The notes beneath the pieces were generated by a model. It was not told the origin of the DNA. It searched no databases and saw nothing but the letters and a program-made list of their open reading frames with translations. This document shows, piece after piece, positions 1-8,692 of a DNA stretch of 37,763 bases (positions are counted from its first letter, which is position 1; the number at the start of each line of letters is the position of its first letter). Both the position numbers and the translations under genes were made by a program. The DNA lies in the NCBI GenBank assembly GCA_903831155.1, contig CAIKWU010000427.1, positions 1 to 37,763 of the forward strand, read 5' to 3'. This stretch comes from an uncultured Planctomycetaceae bacterium. Lineage in GTDB: Bacteria > Planctomycetota > Planctomycetia > Pirellulales > UBA1268.

Positions 1-339
1 CACCAGGACGCCTCGGAACGCCGACGGATCGAACCCATGATGGCCACTCCAGACAGCCACTCCACACAACCCCTCTTGCGCGGGGGTTCTTCAGCGGTGT
101 TCATCGGACGTTTGCCCGCATGGCACGATCCCTCGCTCCGCGCGCGCCGGAGGGGCGGACTCGGGGGACTTTGCGGGGCGGTGCCCGCCGGGCTCAACGA
201 GCGTGAGGGCCGTCGAATCACGACAAGGGCACCCTGCCGTCGCCGCGTGTCGCGGTAGTTGCGCACGCTCGGCGTGATGCCGCCGGTCGCGGGCGGTATC
301 GTCAGGGAAACCCGCCAACGGTATTCAAAGACTCGAGCC

Positions 340-2961
340 ATGCTCGCCCGACCGATCGCCATCGCGTGGACCCTGACCGCACTCGCGAGCCTCGCCACGC
401 CCGTGATGGCGATTCCAGCGGTTCCCGGGGCGACCGGCTTCGGTGCCAACGCCACCGGGGGCCGCGGCGGCGACGTCTACCACGTCACCACGCTGGCCAA
501 CGATCCGGGCCGCGCGATCCCGGGCTCGCTGTTCTACGGCCTCTACTCCAAGAACGTGCCGGCCGGCGGCCGCACGATCGTGTTCGACGTCGGCGGCACG
601 ATCGACCTCTCGTCCGGCACCAGCGCCACGCTCGACCTGAAGGACATCCGTAACGTCACGGTGGCCGGCCAGACGGCGCCCAGCCTCGTCACCATCATCG
701 GTAACACGGTGCAGATCACCGGAAACACCGTCGCCACCCCCACCCACGACATCATTTTCCAGCATGTCGCCATCCGCAAGGGCACGGGCGCCGGCGCCGA
801 CTCGCTGAGCATCAAGGGCACGGGCAACACCCACGACATCTTCGTCAGCAACGTGTCGGGATGCTGGAGCGAGGACGAGGTGATCAGCGCCACGCAGACG
901 GCGACGAACGTGACCGTGCAGAACTCGATCCTCGCGGAGGCGTTGACGGCAAGCCACGCCTACGGCGCGCTCATCCGGCCCACCGTGAACTCCCGGATCT
1001 CCTACAACCAGAACCTGTTCGCCGACCAACAGAGCCGCAACCCGCGGCCCGGCACCTACAACGGCATGACGCTCGACTTCGAGTTCCAGAACAACGCCAT
1101 CTACAACTGGGCCGACCGGGCCGGCTACATCGCGGGGGCCGACGGCACGATCCAGCGCCTCAACATGAACTACGTCGGCAACTATCTCGTCGCCGGCCCC
1201 GTGCCCGTCAACACGTCGTCGAACCCCGTGCGGCGGAGCACCGCGTTCCTCAAGGAGATGAACGCCGACCCGCTCGACGTCAAGATCTTCCAGGCCGGCA
1301 ACAAGATCGACTCCAACTACACGGTCATCCGCGACGGCACCGACACCGGCTGGGCGATGTTCCAGCAGTCGGCGAGTGGCACCTATTCCACGCTCGCCAC
1401 CGCCGACCGCGTGGCCACGAGGTTCGACTACCCCGACGCCACGCCGCTCGACGCCGATGACGCCTACGCCAACGCGATCGCCACGGCGGGCGCCATGCCG
1501 TGGGCACGGAGTCCGATCGACAGGCGGATCATCGACACCGTACTCACTTTCACCGGCACCGCCCCGGTCACGGCCCCGAATGCCGCCGAGTGGGCTTCGC
1601 TCACGAGCGGCAGCATGACCACGCGGCCGGCCGGATGGGATACCGACGGCGACGGCATGCCCAACGCATGGGAGGCGAAGCGGGGAACGAACCCGAATGT
1701 CGCCGACAACAACGGCTCGGTGGCCGGCAACGGCTACACGAACCTCGAGAACTACCTGAACTCGCTCTCCGCCCAGGCGGTCTGGTATCCCGACACCGAC
1801 GGCGGAGCGGCAAACTTCATGAACTGGCGGGGCGAGCGGCCGACGTCGGCCTGGTCGATCGCCACCTTCGGCGATGTCATCACCGCCCCCCGAACCGTGT
1901 CGCTCGACGTGCCGCTGTCGGTGCAGGACCTCACCTTCGACAGCCCGCGGGGCTACGTGCTCTCGGGCACGCGGTCGCTCACGCTCGACGCCCTCGCCGG
2001 CCACGCCACGCTCACCGTGGCGAGCGGCAGCCACGTCGTCGCGGCGCCGGCGGTGTTTGCCGATGCGACGACCGTCACCGTCGCGACCGGGTCGGCGGTG
2101 GTGTCGTTCACCGGGGGCGTGACCGCGTCGGGACGGACGATCACGAAGTCCGGGCCGGGAAGCATGGTGGTGCCGAGCCTTTCGTCCGCCGCACTCGTGG
2201 TTTCGGCCGGCGGCATCCACCTCGCCTCGGCCGGCCCCACGGCGAGTGACCTCACGAGCCTCGCGATCGACGAGGCGGCAGGCGGAGCGGTCGATCTCGG
2301 GGCTGGCAGCGTGACCATCGCCGCCGGCGGGATGACCACGGCGGCGCTGCTGGCAGACCTGATCGCGGGTCGCAGCGGCGGTTCGTGGACCGGCCCCGGC
2401 ATCCGCTCGTCGGTCGTGGCGGCGGAGGTGGCGGCCGGCCTGCCGCGGGCGGTGGGCTGGCTCGCGAACGGCGACGGCTCCCTGACCGCCTCCTACGCCG
2501 CGCCGGGCGACACCAACATCGACCGGATCGTGGACCTGCTCGACACGGCCAACTTCCTCGCAGGTGGCCGGTTCGACACCGGCCTGCCCGCGACCTGGTT
2601 CGAAGGCGACTTCACCTACGACGGCGTGGTCGACATCCTCGACGCAGCCGACTTCTTCGGCGGCAACCTCTACGACACCGGTCCCTACGGCACTGCGGTC
2701 TCGTCGCCGGGCGTGGCCGCGGTGCCGGAACCCACATCGCTGATCCTGCCCGCGGCCGCGGGCTCCATCATCGCCGTCGCCTCCGCGGGTTGGCCGCAAC
2801 GCCGAGGCCGCAGGCCAGGGCAGTCTCTTCCGCTGCCGTACGGCGGGATCACACTCGATTCGACCGCCGGATCACCGACGCGTAGGCTTGCCGTCCGGCA
2901 GCGCGGCACGACGTCGCGGTGCCGACTCCGCGGGAATCCCCGATGCGGGCGGCAGCGTTGA
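340..2961 (+). CDS. Pectate lyase-like (PL1-type beta-helix) secreted protein with C-terminal dockerin-like repeats and PEP-CTERM signal
   Basis: ORF 259..2961; the likely start is ATG at 340 (MLARPIAIAWTLTALASLATPVMA signal peptide). N-terminus AVPGATGFGANATGGRGGDVYHVTTLAND is typical of pectate lyases. DTDGDGMPNAWE motif, then PGDTNIDRIVDLLDTANF / GDFTYDGVVDILDAADF dockerin-like repeats, then VPEPTSLILPAAAGSIIAVASAGWPQRRGRR. Confidence 0.85.
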   Translation: MLARPIAIAWTLTALASLATPVMAIPAVPGATGFGANATGGRGGDVYHVTTLANDPGRAIPGSLFYGLYSKNVPAGGRTIVFDVGGTIDLSSGTSATLDLKDIRNVTVAGQTAPSLVTIIGNTVQITGNTVATPTHDIIFQHVAIRKGTGAGADSLSIKGTGNTHDIFVSNVSGCWSEDEVISATQTATNVTVQNSILAEALTASHAYGALIRPTVNSRISYNQNLFADQQSRNPRPGTYNGMTLDFEFQNNAIYNWADRAGYIAGADGTIQRLNMNYVGNYLVAGPVPVNTSSNPVRRSTAFLKEMNADPLDVKIFQAGNKIDSNYTVIRDGTDTGWAMFQQSASGTYSTLATADRVATRFDYPDATPLDADDAYANAIATAGAMPWARSPIDRRIIDTVLTFTGTAPVTAPNAAEWASLTSGSMTTRPAGWDTDGDGMPNAWEAKRGTNPNVADNNGSVAGNGYTNLENYLNSLSAQAVWYPDTDGGAANFMNWRGERPTSAWSIATFGDVITAPRTVSLDVPLSVQDLTFDSPRGYVLSGTRSLTLDALAGHATLTVASGSHVVAAPAVFADATTVTVATGSAVVSFTGGVTASGRTITKSGPGSMVVPSLSSAALVVSAGGIHLASAGPTASDLTSLAIDEAAGGAVDLGAGSVTIAAGGMTTAALLADLIAGRSGGSWTGPGIRSSVVAAEVAAGLPRAVGWLANGDGSLTASYAAPGDTNIDRIVDLLDTANFLAGGRFDTGLPATWFEGDFTYDGVVDILDAADFFGGNLYDTGPYGTAVSSPGVAAVPEPTSLILPAAAGSIIAVASAGWPQRRGRRPGQSLPLPYGGITLDSTAGSPTRRLAVRQRGTTSRCRLRGNPRCGRQR

Positions 2962-3425
2962 TCGTCGTGGAAGTCGCGCTGCTCGCCGTGGCCCACGCGG
3001 CCGGCGGACCGGCCTGGGCCGCGATCGCGGCGGTCGCCTGCCTCGCCCACGTCGCGATCGATCTCCGGGGCGGTACGCTCGCGTCCGCCCTGCCTGCTCT
3101 CATCTGGCTCGCGGCCTCGCGGCTCACGGGCAACCGCGAACTCTTCTTCCCCTACTCGATGCTCCTGGCAGCGTCGACCCTCCTGGCCGCCCCACCCTCG
3201 AGGCGCACCGCCGGGGTCGTCGCCTCGGGATGCGTGGTCGCGGCGTTCCTCGTCGCCCGTGTGGCGCAGGAGGCCTCGGGGAGGGTGCTGGCGGTCGAAC
3301 TCGCCGCGGCCGTGGCCGTGCTGGCCGCGGTCCTCGCCGTGCGGGAAGTCATGCCCTCATCGGCCTGCCGCTGGTGGCTCCCGGCGGCCGCGTCGCTCAT
3401 GGCCTGCGGTTGCCTCGCGCTCTGA
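2943..3425 (+). CDS. Hypothetical hydrophobic membrane protein (several predicted TM segments)
   Basis: ORF 2919..3425; likely start MRAAALIVVEVALLAVAHAAGG at 2943. Strongly hydrophobic, Ala/Leu/Val-rich. Overlaps the end of the lyase ORF. Confidence 0.55.
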   Translation: MRAAALIVVEVALLAVAHAAGGPAWAAIAAVACLAHVAIDLRGGTLASALPALIWLAASRLTGNRELFFPYSMLLAASTLLAAPPSRRTAGVVASGCVVAAFLVARVAQEASGRVLAVELAAAVAVLAAVLAVREVMPSSACRWWLPAAASLMACGCLAL

Positions 3426-3445
3426 GGACTCGACCGCCCGCCGCC

Positions 3446-4195
3446 TCAGCGGCCAGCGGCCGTGTGGGCGTTCACCGCCTCGGCGATGGCGTTGGCGATC
3501 TCGTCGGCGAGCCGCTGCTGCTGCGTGACGTCGGCGATGCCGCTGTTCGAGACGACGTGCTTGCCCACCATCACAGCCGGGTTGAAGCCCGCCACCGCAC
3601 CCACGGCCACCGTGCCCGGCATCATCCGGCCCCGGTCAGAACTGTCGAGGATCAGGAACGGCCGGCCGCCGGCGGTGTTGGGGTCGGCGAGCATCACGTC
3701 GATCCCCACCTGCTTGTTGCCAACGCCGAAACCGACGACGCTCCGGGCCGCCGCGCTCCCCTCGTCGAGGCCGACCACCTGGCCCATCAGCCGCCAGCCG
3801 TCGCTCGGCGGCGGAGCCGCCTCGGTCCAGAAGACGGCCGGCCAGCCCGCGCGGGCCATCTCGTCGGCCACCAGCCGCGCCACGCCGACCCCCGGTGGTT
3901 CGCTTCGGTCGTAGCCCGTCACCGCATCCACGACCCGCGGCCGCGACGCCAGCATCTGCCGCACAGGGCCCTGCGGCACCAGGCCCGACGACGCCTGCTG
4001 GCGAAGCTCCTCCTGGAGGGCGGGATCCATCGTGAACGGCAGGACGTAGATCCGCTGCGGCGGCGACGCGGGCCAGGCAACCGTGGTTCCGGCGGCCTCC
4101 GTCGAAGTCGGGCCGAGCGACTGGGCCGCCGCAATCGGCGCCAGCACGAGCCACGACGCGACCGCGACGAGCGGAGAATGGCGGCACACAGCCAT
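3446..4195 (-). CDS. DUF4410-like secreted protein
   Basis: 249 aa with signal peptide; IYVLPFTMDP..., WRLMGQVVGLDEGS, IADVTQQQRLADEIANAIAEAV resemble DUF4410 proteins. Confidence 0.55.
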   Translation of the reverse strand: MAVCRHSPLVAVASWLVLAPIAAAQSLGPTSTEAAGTTVAWPASPPQRIYVLPFTMDPALQEELRQQASSGLVPQGPVRQMLASRPRVVDAVTGYDRSEPPGVGVARLVADEMARAGWPAVFWTEAAPPPSDGWRLMGQVVGLDEGSAAARSVVGFGVGNKQVGIDVMLADPNTAGGRPFLILDSSDRGRMMPGTVAVGAVAGFNPAVMVGKHVVSNSGIADVTQQQRLADEIANAIAEAVNAHTAAGR

Positions 4196-4312
4196 GATGG
4201 ACGTCTCCCGTGGCGATGCCGACCCGCGACGTGCGGGAGACCGGCAGGGTCGGGAGGGTAGCGGACCCTGGGCGACGGCGGAAGGCCGCCCTGCCCATCG
4301 ATCCGCCGGGCC

Positions 4313-4663
4313 TCACTCGTGGCCTCCCTCCTCCTGCCCGGGCTTCGCCCGCCGCCGCGGCCGCGGCTGGTCGTCGCGACGGAACACCGCCACCACGTCC
4401 TCGATCGGCACGACGTAGAGGAGGTTGTCCTGCTCGAAGTCGACCGGGATGGAGTTCTTGGGGTGGAAGAGCACCTTGTCGTACTTCTCGATCGGAAAGT
4501 CGGCGTCGCGCTCGACCTGCAGGCTCACCTCGACCACGCGGCCGGTGATCGTGGGGATCTCCGCCTGGTCCGGCAGCACGATCCCGCCACGGGTGGTGTG
4601 GCGGCTCTCGTCCTTGCGGATCAGCACCCGCATCCCGAGCGGCTCGACCGACTCATGCGCCAC
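4313..4663 (-). CDS. GroES-like co-chaperonin family protein
   Basis: VEPLGMRVLIRKDESRHTTRGGIVLPDQ...GRVVEV...YDKVLFHP...LLYVVPIEDVVAV matches the Cpn10 fold and its mobile-loop motif. GTG start at 4663 has a GGAGGG Shine-Dalgarno 5 nt upstream. Confidence 0.8.
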   Translation of the reverse strand: MAHESVEPLGMRVLIRKDESRHTTRGGIVLPDQAEIPTITGRVVEVSLQVERDADFPIEKYDKVLFHPKNSIPVDFEQDNLLYVVPIEDVVAVFRRDDQPRPRRRAKPGQEEGGHE

Positions 4664-4687
4664 GTGATCCCTCCCGTCAGGTGCCAT

Positions 4688-7600
4688 TCATGCACGGTGC
4701 CGACGACGGCACCCCATCCATCCCGCGGCCGCGGCCACGACCACCACCGCACCCGAGGGCTCGGGCACGGAAGCGACCGGCGCCGCGAGTGTGTCGGATG
4801 CGGCGGCCCACGTGAAGCCGGCATCGAAACGCCCGGTGCCGAGGGCATCGGCCACGTCGAGCAGATCGACCATGCTGTCGAAGTTGAAGTCGCCGTCAGC
4901 CCAGCCCGTCTGGCCGCCCTTGTCGTAGTGGCCCCCCGACAACAGGTCGGCGGCGTCGAGGATGTCGTAGAGACCGTCGAGGTCTCCGTCGCCCGGCGCG
5001 GCCGCGGCGATCGTGAACGAGCCGTCCGCCTCCTGCAGCCAGCCGATGCCACGGCCCTGCCCCGCTGCCGCAGCCGCCGCCACGCTCCTGGAAACGATGC
5101 CCCGCGGGCCGTCCCAGCTGCCGTCGCCGCGTCCGGCGATCAACTCGGCGAGCAGCGTCTGCCGCGTGATGCCACCGGCCGCCACGCTCATCCGCGCCGT
5201 GCCCACGTCGACCACGCCTCCGCTCCCGACCGTGAGGCCGGCCACCCGCAGCGCGAACGCGGGATCCTCGGGGAGCATCACGGTGCCGCTGGTGACGACG
5301 AGCCGCGCCTGGGCCGCCGCGCCGCCGCCCGACACCGAGAGCCGTCCCGCCGCGACGTCGATCGTGCCCGTCACGAGCAGCGGCGCCGTCACCGCGAGCG
5401 TGCCGCCGCCGGTCTTCGACATGCCGCTGGTGCCCGAGAGCGTGGCCGCGAGCGTGGCGGTCAGGCCGCTTCCCACGTCGACGCTCGGCCGGATCGTGCC
5501 CGAGGCGAAGGCGACTGTGCCCCCCTGGAGCACGTAGCCCGTCGACTGGAACGAGAGCCCCGCGGTGGACACGCGGCCCGACACGCTGACGGTGCCGGCG
5601 GTCCCGCTGAACACCGACCGGGCCGTCGTGACCGGACCCAGGCGGCCCGACCCGTTCACCCAGCGCATCCCGGAGTCGGTCCAGGTGCCGCTGCCCCCGG
5701 CCGTCGTGCCCGACGCGGCTCCCGACCAGACCATCTGCGACGGCGCCCGGTACAGGGCGTCGACCCGCGACTGCACGTCGGCCGGCGAGAGCGTGCGGCC
5801 AAACACCGAGACCTCGTCGATCGAGCCGGCCCAGGCCTCCTGCATGGCGGTGCCCGACAGAAACCCGCCGAGCGCCATCCGCGCCGTCGTGAGCGGCACG
5901 CCGCTGGCGACCTGCGCGGTGATCGCCCGCGTGACCTGCTGCTGGCCACCCGTCATGTCGGCCACGTAGGTGTTGATCGTGGTCTGCGACCCCGACACCG
6001 CATAGGTGCTCGCCACGTAGTACCAGCGGCCCGGCTCGAACGTGGCGGCGAACGTCGCCCTGTTGTCGGCCTGGCTGATGCTGTCGCCGATGATCGTGGA
6101 CATCGAGTCGGCGGCCGCCCCCTCCTGCTGCACCACGAAGTAGCCGCGGTTGTTGCTGTTCTGGCCGCCCGCGTTCACGGCGTAGCCGATCGAGCCGCCC
6201 GTCTCGAGCAGCTCGGGCCGCACGAGCGCCTCGACGGTGTAGGCGGCGGGCAGCGTGACGCTGCCGGTGGTGGCCAGGGCCGCGCCGCCGGCGGTGCTCG
6301 AGAATCGGCCGAGCCGCTGCGGCGACATCGCCGTGGTCGACTCGTCGAGGCCCATTCCGTAGCCGATCGCCGCGGTGCTCCCCTCGCTGCCATACGCCAG
6401 CGACTGAAGCCCGCCCCCCGACCCGGTGCCAGAGTTCCGCAGGAGCTCCGCCGCCGTCGTACCCTCGAAGCTCCACTGGTAGAGGAGCGCGGAATCGGCC
6501 CGCGCCCCGTCGCGAAGCTGCGACGTGAAGGTGCGGACGGCGGGCGTCTCGAGCACGCGCCTCACCGTCGCGCCGCCGTCGCCGCCGGAGGGAAGCCGCA
6601 TCGTGATCCGCGCGAGGTCGGCCGGCCCCTCCGGCCGCGGCCGCGTCACGTCGGCATGGATCGTGGTCGCCTGGTTGTGGGGATTCGAGACGGATAGCAC
6701 GGCTGCGGACGCCGACTCGTCCAACATCACGAGCGACGGCTCCCGGACCGCGAGCGTGGTCCCGCTGCCGGTTGCCAGCGTGCCGGAGGCGTAGAACGCG
6801 GCCTGCGTGAGTTTCATGGCGTCGTGCCGGGCGGCCTGCAGGGTTCGCGTGTTCGCGAGGATGCGAACCGCGGGGGCGGCCGCGTAGGCGGCCACGGCCG
6901 ACCCGCTCACCCCCGGCAGGACGACGTAGGAGTAGGCTGCTCCCGTCGGAGCGGTGCCATGGCCCACCTGGAGGCTGAACACGCTCCCGGTCACGAGCGT
7001 GCTGGACTGCGAGGTATTGAGCCCCGACCACGAACCGCTCTGCACGGCCGCCCGCAGCGTCACCTCCTGTGGCTCCGGGAAGACGTAGCCGACGCCGTCG
7101 TGAAGCACCCAGCTCACGTCGCCTCGCGAGAGCGTTCCGCTGGTGAGCGAGCCGCTCGAACCGCTCGTGGCCGCCCAGGCTGCCGAGCCGGTCTGGAAGG
7201 TCTGGTTGAGCGTGGTGATCACCTCGCCCGTCGCGGAGGGCGCATCGATCCCCGCACCGAGCGCCACCTCGATGTCGTCGAAAAAGAACCAGGCCTTGCG
7301 GGCCTTCACGTTCCGCTGCGAGTAGTCGAGCACGGTGGCCCCGTTGCGGCCGTCCGACACGCCCCCGACGAATCCGGTCGTGCCCGCCACGCCCCAGTTC
7401 GATCCGGGCGTGAGCGAGTAGGACGACTGCTCGGTGGTCGTGCCCGGGAGCCGTCGCCAGTCCCAGAGCGGCTGGATGTCGGTGTATTCGTTGCCGCGCT
7501 GCTGGATCAGGTTGACGCCGTCGGCGAGGTGCAGGTTCTTCAGCCCCTCCCCGTTGCCCGACTCGGGCTCGAGCGTCCGCGTCGACGACACCTTCACGGT

Positions 7601-8683
7601 CGCGGAGAACCCCGGGCGGTGGTGGGCGGTGAAGTCGGACCGCCAGAAGTGGCGGTGACCGGCGAGGGCGAGGGCGGGAGAGGCCGTGCCCGAGGTCTTT
7701 GCGGCCGAGATCCGGTCCCGCATCGTGGTCAGCTCCGCGGCCCGGTAGGTCGTCATCGCGCTCACCTGGTCGATCACGCCGACGAGGCCGCTGCCGAGGT
7801 TCTTGCTGCTCGTCCGGGTGATGCCGCGGCCCTGGGTCGTGGCGTCGAACGTGGTTCCCCGAAGCATCCACTGCTGGCCGTCGAGGAGGTAGTCCACGAT
7901 CACGTGCGCCTCGGCGTCGGCGAGGGCGTAGCCGGTGCCCACGGCATAGGACGTGATGTCGAGCGACAGCGACGCGAAGGTCAGGCCGTACGACCCGTTG
8001 TTGAGCTGCGGGCCGTGCTGGTGGAAGCTGAAGTCGGGCTGGATGCCCTCGCCCGTGCCCGTCACGAGCGTGTCGCCGATCGCCGCGAAGGCCTCCGCGG
8101 TGAGCGGGGAGTCGCGGGCGATCACGCCCCTGAGGATCGTGGCGTAGGCCCGATCCATGCGGTTCGTGCCGGTGTTCGTGCCGGCGTTGGTGCTCCGCGG
8201 AATGGTGGAGCGGGCCACGATCGTGGTGCCGCTGGTGAGCTGGGCCGCCGAGAGCTGCGGCTGCACGAGCAGGATCGTCCCGCCCAGCAGCTGCGGCGTG
8301 TTGATCTCGTTGTACCACCAGTTGGTGCTGCGGGGGTCGAGCGACACGAACGCGTCGTAGGCCTTGAGGATCCCCTGGAGCAGCGTCGCCGACCCGTGGA
8401 GCGCGTGCGTGGGGTTGGCATAGGCCCGCGACATGGAGAGCAGCCGCGACAGGTGCGTCTGCTGCGACCAGCCCGTCTGGCTCGTGTCGGCGTAGTCGAC
8501 GTCGCTCCAGCGACCGTCGGCCCCGAGTGACGTCAGGTATCCGTTGGTGATCGTCGCGCTGGAGGCGGCCGACGTCAGGTCCGTCCTGATCCGCGCAGCC
8601 ACCGTGTCGAGATCGTCCCCGCGGGCGGTCGCCGCAATCGCGATCGCCAGGCACAGGCACGGGATCAGGCAGGGGCGTCGCAC
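4688..8683 (-). CDS. Polysaccharide lyase family 8-like protein (hyaluronate/chondroitin/xanthan lyase type) with LamG-like, beta-strand, dockerin-like and PEP-CTERM C-terminal regions
   Basis: NWWYNEINTPQLLGG, DFSFHQHGPQLNNGSYG (catalytic Asn/His/Tyr region of PL8), NGEGLKNLHLADGVNLIQQRGNEYTDIQPLWDWRRLPGTT. LamG-like LLYQWSFEG...AYTVEALVRPE; APGDGDLDGLYDILDAADLL / GDFNFDSMVDLLDVADAL; VPEPSGAVVVVAAAAGWMGCRRRHRA. Confidence 0.88.
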   Translation of the reverse strand: MRRPCLIPCLCLAIAIAATARGDDLDTVAARIRTDLTSAASSATITNGYLTSLGADGRWSDVDYADTSQTGWSQQTHLSRLLSMSRAYANPTHALHGSATLLQGILKAYDAFVSLDPRSTNWWYNEINTPQLLGGTILLVQPQLSAAQLTSGTTIVARSTIPRSTNAGTNTGTNRMDRAYATILRGVIARDSPLTAEAFAAIGDTLVTGTGEGIQPDFSFHQHGPQLNNGSYGLTFASLSLDITSYAVGTGYALADAEAHVIVDYLLDGQQWMLRGTTFDATTQGRGITRTSSKNLGSGLVGVIDQVSAMTTYRAAELTTMRDRISAAKTSGTASPALALAGHRHFWRSDFTAHHRPGFSATVKVSSTRTLEPESGNGEGLKNLHLADGVNLIQQRGNEYTDIQPLWDWRRLPGTTTEQSSYSLTPGSNWGVAGTTGFVGGVSDGRNGATVLDYSQRNVKARKAWFFFDDIEVALGAGIDAPSATGEVITTLNQTFQTGSAAWAATSGSSGSLTSGTLSRGDVSWVLHDGVGYVFPEPQEVTLRAAVQSGSWSGLNTSQSSTLVTGSVFSLQVGHGTAPTGAAYSYVVLPGVSGSAVAAYAAAPAVRILANTRTLQAARHDAMKLTQAAFYASGTLATGSGTTLAVREPSLVMLDESASAAVLSVSNPHNQATTIHADVTRPRPEGPADLARITMRLPSGGDGGATVRRVLETPAVRTFTSQLRDGARADSALLYQWSFEGTTAAELLRNSGTGSGGGLQSLAYGSEGSTAAIGYGMGLDESTTAMSPQRLGRFSSTAGGAALATTGSVTLPAAYTVEALVRPELLETGGSIGYAVNAGGQNSNNRGYFVVQQEGAAADSMSTIIGDSISQADNRATFAATFEPGRWYYVASTYAVSGSQTTINTYVADMTGGQQQVTRAITAQVASGVPLTTARMALGGFLSGTAMQEAWAGSIDEVSVFGRTLSPADVQSRVDALYRAPSQMVWSGAASGTTAGGSGTWTDSGMRWVNGSGRLGPVTTARSVFSGTAGTVSVSGRVSTAGLSFQSTGYVLQGGTVAFASGTIRPSVDVGSGLTATLAATLSGTSGMSKTGGGTLAVTAPLLVTGTIDVAAGRLSVSGGGAAAQARLVVTSGTVMLPEDPAFALRVAGLTVGSGGVVDVGTARMSVAAGGITRQTLLAELIAGRGDGSWDGPRGIVSRSVAAAAAAGQGRGIGWLQEADGSFTIAAAAPGDGDLDGLYDILDAADLLSGGHYDKGGQTGWADGDFNFDSMVDLLDVADALGTGRFDAGFTWAAASDTLAAPVASVPEPSGAVVVVAAAAGWMGCRRRHRA

Positions 8684-8692
8684 GAGCGATCC

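Noticed and set aside
1-40. GGTTCGATCC on the minus strand near the left edge, reminiscent of a tRNA T-loop
   Set aside because: Flanking bases do not form a 5-bp T stem or acceptor stem; no tRNA fold could be drawn.
325-2799. 824-aa antisense ORF opposite the pectate lyase
   Set aside because: Arg/Gly/Val/His-rich translation without recognisable domains; the opposite strand carries a clear PL1-like protein. Shadow ORF.
4663-4687. ATG at 4687 immediately abutting the PL8 stop codon as the GroES-like start
   Set aside because: The GTG at 4663 has a well-placed GGAGGG Shine-Dalgarno and matches the expected Cpn10 N-terminus better; MAPDGRDH looks like leader sequence.
4319-6697. 792-aa plus-strand ORF opposite the GroES-like and PL8 genes
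   Set aside because: Arg/His/Pro-rich shadow translation, no domain; contradicted by strong minus-strand homologies.
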